Shown here one piece after another: positions 62,067 through 64,000 of a stretch of DNA of 64,000 nt. Positions within the stretch are counted from its first letter, which is position 1. Every line of letters begins with the position of its first letter. Source of the DNA: Diatrype stigma (lineage: Eukaryota > Ascomycota > Sordariomycetes > Xylariales > Diatrypaceae). The stretch is from positions 806,001-870,000 of the forward strand of contig JAKJXP020000003.1 in NCBI GenBank assembly GCA_022225965.2. Reading direction: 5' to 3'. The position numbers and the translations under genes are program-made. Under the pieces are notes generated by a model. The model had not been told where the DNA came from. It did no database searches and saw only the letters and a list, made by a program, of their open reading frames with translations.

Positions 62067-62754
62067 TGAGAGGGAGAAGTTATGCATAAATCAGTTGGGT
62101 AAGGACAGAAGAACGAGCATTTCATACAATAGAATCCTTGTTATACTGCTACATATGGTTTCTCATCATTTGCTTCCATTCGTCAATCCAAAACTTAACC
62201 AGTAGAAGATTCCCATATAACGGCTGCAGATCACGCTAGTTCTCTCGCTAAGACTACTTCTCGTAATGAGCAGCCCGGTGCGCAGCAAACGTCAATCTCG
62301 TGAGTGTTGTTGTTTTGAAGAGTTGTAGAGAGCCGATAGATCTCTCTGTTGTTGTTGTTGTTGTTCTTGTCCAGGTGAGGAGGTGCAAGGTGCAAGATGC
62401 TGAACCACACTAAATACTGCACGATTAGGCGCTGGGGCTCACAGTTAGAGCTCCACAGTTAGGGAGTTTCCAGTTACCTAAGGAGCCACCCTACCGCTAA
62501 GGTACAATACCTACTACAATGCCTAAGGCTGCTATGCTGAGCACGTGCTAGGCCAGCTAATGAGAGAGTACGACAAAATTACGAATACACTCGTTTACTC
62601 CCAAGATAGAATTATTAATATTCACGAATATTCACGAAGCGCTCCTATGTCAACTACGAAGTGGCAAGTTTGAAAGACACGATGATAGGCACATGTTGTA
62701 AAACTTCCAATGACCTCAAACATGTCTTGAGTCTTTAGATTCAGGCATATCCAC
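62067..62754. other. Convergent intergenic region, 0.7 kb
   Basis: 3' flanks of the PKS and FAD monooxygenase 2 genes. A (TTG)n run lies at about 62350-62366. No gene seen. Confidence 0.5.
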
Positions 62755-64000
62755 TTATACCATTGCTGAACTTGTAGCGTTCAGACTGATAGGCCCCAGA
62801 TATCTCCCGAAGCCCGGCACGTGGCTATGAGAAGCAGCCAGGAGGAAAGCCCAGATGGCCACCGACAGAACCCCCAAGGCCCCGAAGATCTTGGGTGAGG
62901 CCGACTCGAAGTCCCCCGGCCACTCGCCCCACGCGCTGTGCTTCTCCTCCCGCCCGGACGTCGAGGCGGCGGCGGCGAGCGTGTCCTGCCAGCCCAGCCG
63001 CCCGCGCTGCTCGTCGAACTGCACGTAGCTCAGCTTCGGCGCGCCGGCGCACAGGACGGCGATGTTCATAGCCAGCCGGTCGAGGCCGATCAGCGGCGTC
63101 AGCCAGCGCTGCGTCATGTAGAACTTCCAGCCGTCGTACGCCTGCAGACGCGTCAGGTCGCCGCCGGCCTTGACGATCGCCCGGACCCGCCCGATGCGCG
63201 AGTCCTGGTACTGCTGCATCGCATCCCGGATCTCCACGTCGGTCGGCTTCTTGCTCGGATGCGCCGCGAGGGCGCCGTGCAGCGCGTTCGCGATCACCAC
63301 GGCGTCCTCCATGGCCGTGTTGCCGCCGAGGGCGGAGTTTGGTGTCACCTGCATGGACGAGTAATCATCCTGCGTTAGACCGGTCTGTCCGGCGATTGAC
63401 TATCACAGTTGCAATAGGTAAGGGGGACTCGCCTTGTGGATAGCGTCGCCAGCTAGGACTATACGCCCAAAGAACCAATGGTCCAGGACGCCTTCTTCCA
63501 GCGAAATCATTTGTGCCTTGATTTTGTTCTTCCATAGCTCGCCAAACACGACGGTTTCATTGATAGGGTAGCCGGCCAACTTGGCCGCGAGCTTTTCCAT
63601 GTCGGCTTCGGTGTACTTTCTGCGTGTGGGCCATGTGCACTGCTGGTCCTCTGGTAGTTTGCAGTGGACGATGATGGAAATCCAGTCCGGTTGGCACAGG
63701 AGCAGAAAGGAGAATCCGTTGTTCGAAGTTATCTCCATGTCGCAGGGTCCCAACCCCGGGATCGGACGAGATGCCATAACTATGGCGTTATAAGTCGTCA
63801 CCATTGCTGGGGATAGAAATCAGCAGTGCTTTTGATAGAGGTAAGGGAACGGCAATTCTCTTGCAACCTACCCCGCTTCTCCTGGCTGGGAATCATTCCC
63901 GGCACAGCTGAGTTTGCCTTCTCCCACATGATCTCGCGCATCATGGAGTGGACGCCGTCCGCGCCCACCACTAGGTCCCCAGTAAACGTTTTACCATCAG
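62755..64000 (-). CDS. FAD-dependent monooxygenase 2 (PaxM-like), 5' part outside window
   Basis: Flavin monooxygenase of the fungal PaxM-like epoxidase/hydroxylase type common in terpenoid, meroterpenoid and polyketide clusters. Visible exons are 63872-64000 (open to the edge), 63433-63806 and 62755-63348. The first carries the DG motif (DLVVGADGVHSMMREIMWEK), the second WFFGRIVLAGDAIHK (GD motif), and the third continues VTPNSALGGNTAMEDAVVIA. The join after GDAIHK uses a GC donor (GCGAGT), since no GT donor gives a frame. The FAD GxGxxG N-terminus lies beyond base 64000. The C-terminus ends with a hydrophobic helix (GALGVLSVAIWAFLLAA), typical of these membrane-attached enzymes. It converges on the PKS gene, so it is probably part of the same cluster and may epoxidise a polyene intermediate (inference). 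Confidence 0.9.

Overview
The window looks like nuclear DNA of a filamentous ascomycete (Pezizomycotina, probably Sordariomycetes). Genes carry many short GT-AG introns of about 50-150 nt with recognisable branch points. Intergenic DNA is rich in CCTAGG/TAGGTA words. An 8.3-kb AT-rich block shows the mark of repeat-induced point mutation (RIP). All exon structures were joined by hand from splice signals and protein continuity; no search was run.

Left part (1-19.4 kb) is mostly conserved housekeeping and transport: an ABCC transporter cut by the window edge, a gene-poor 5.1-kb stretch, SEC61 alpha (ER translocon), a MOD5-type tRNA dimethylallyltransferase, a secreted intradiol-dioxygenase-like protein, a Dal5-type MFS permease with a 10-nt exon, and an intron-containing tRNA-Ala(AGC).

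Middle (19.5-27.85 kb) is one RIP-degraded DNA transposon. It has short terminal inverted repeats and a TA duplication, and the remains of its transposase can still be read in one frame, with TAA where Gln codons are expected. After it come a 44-nt near-perfect palindrome, a membrane-anchored M19 dipeptidase, a class 3 lipase, an orphan RRM-like protein, a FHIP/RAI16-like endosome adaptor with a pentapeptide repeat, and a small uncharacterised gene.

Right part (44.5-64 kb) is a candidate polyketide biosynthetic cluster, open at the right edge: FAD monooxygenase 1, a strip of transposon relics, a DHA2 14-helix efflux pump, an FMO-like monooxygenase, a highly reducing PKS (KS-AT-DH-degenerate MT-ER-KR-ACP, 2363 aa) transcribed divergently from the FMO gene, and FAD monooxygenase 2 (PaxM-like, with a probable GC-AG intron). 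The likely logic is chain synthesis by the PKS, oxidation by up to three flavoenzymes and export by the MFS pump. No pathway-specific regulator, P450 or thioesterase is visible inside the window.
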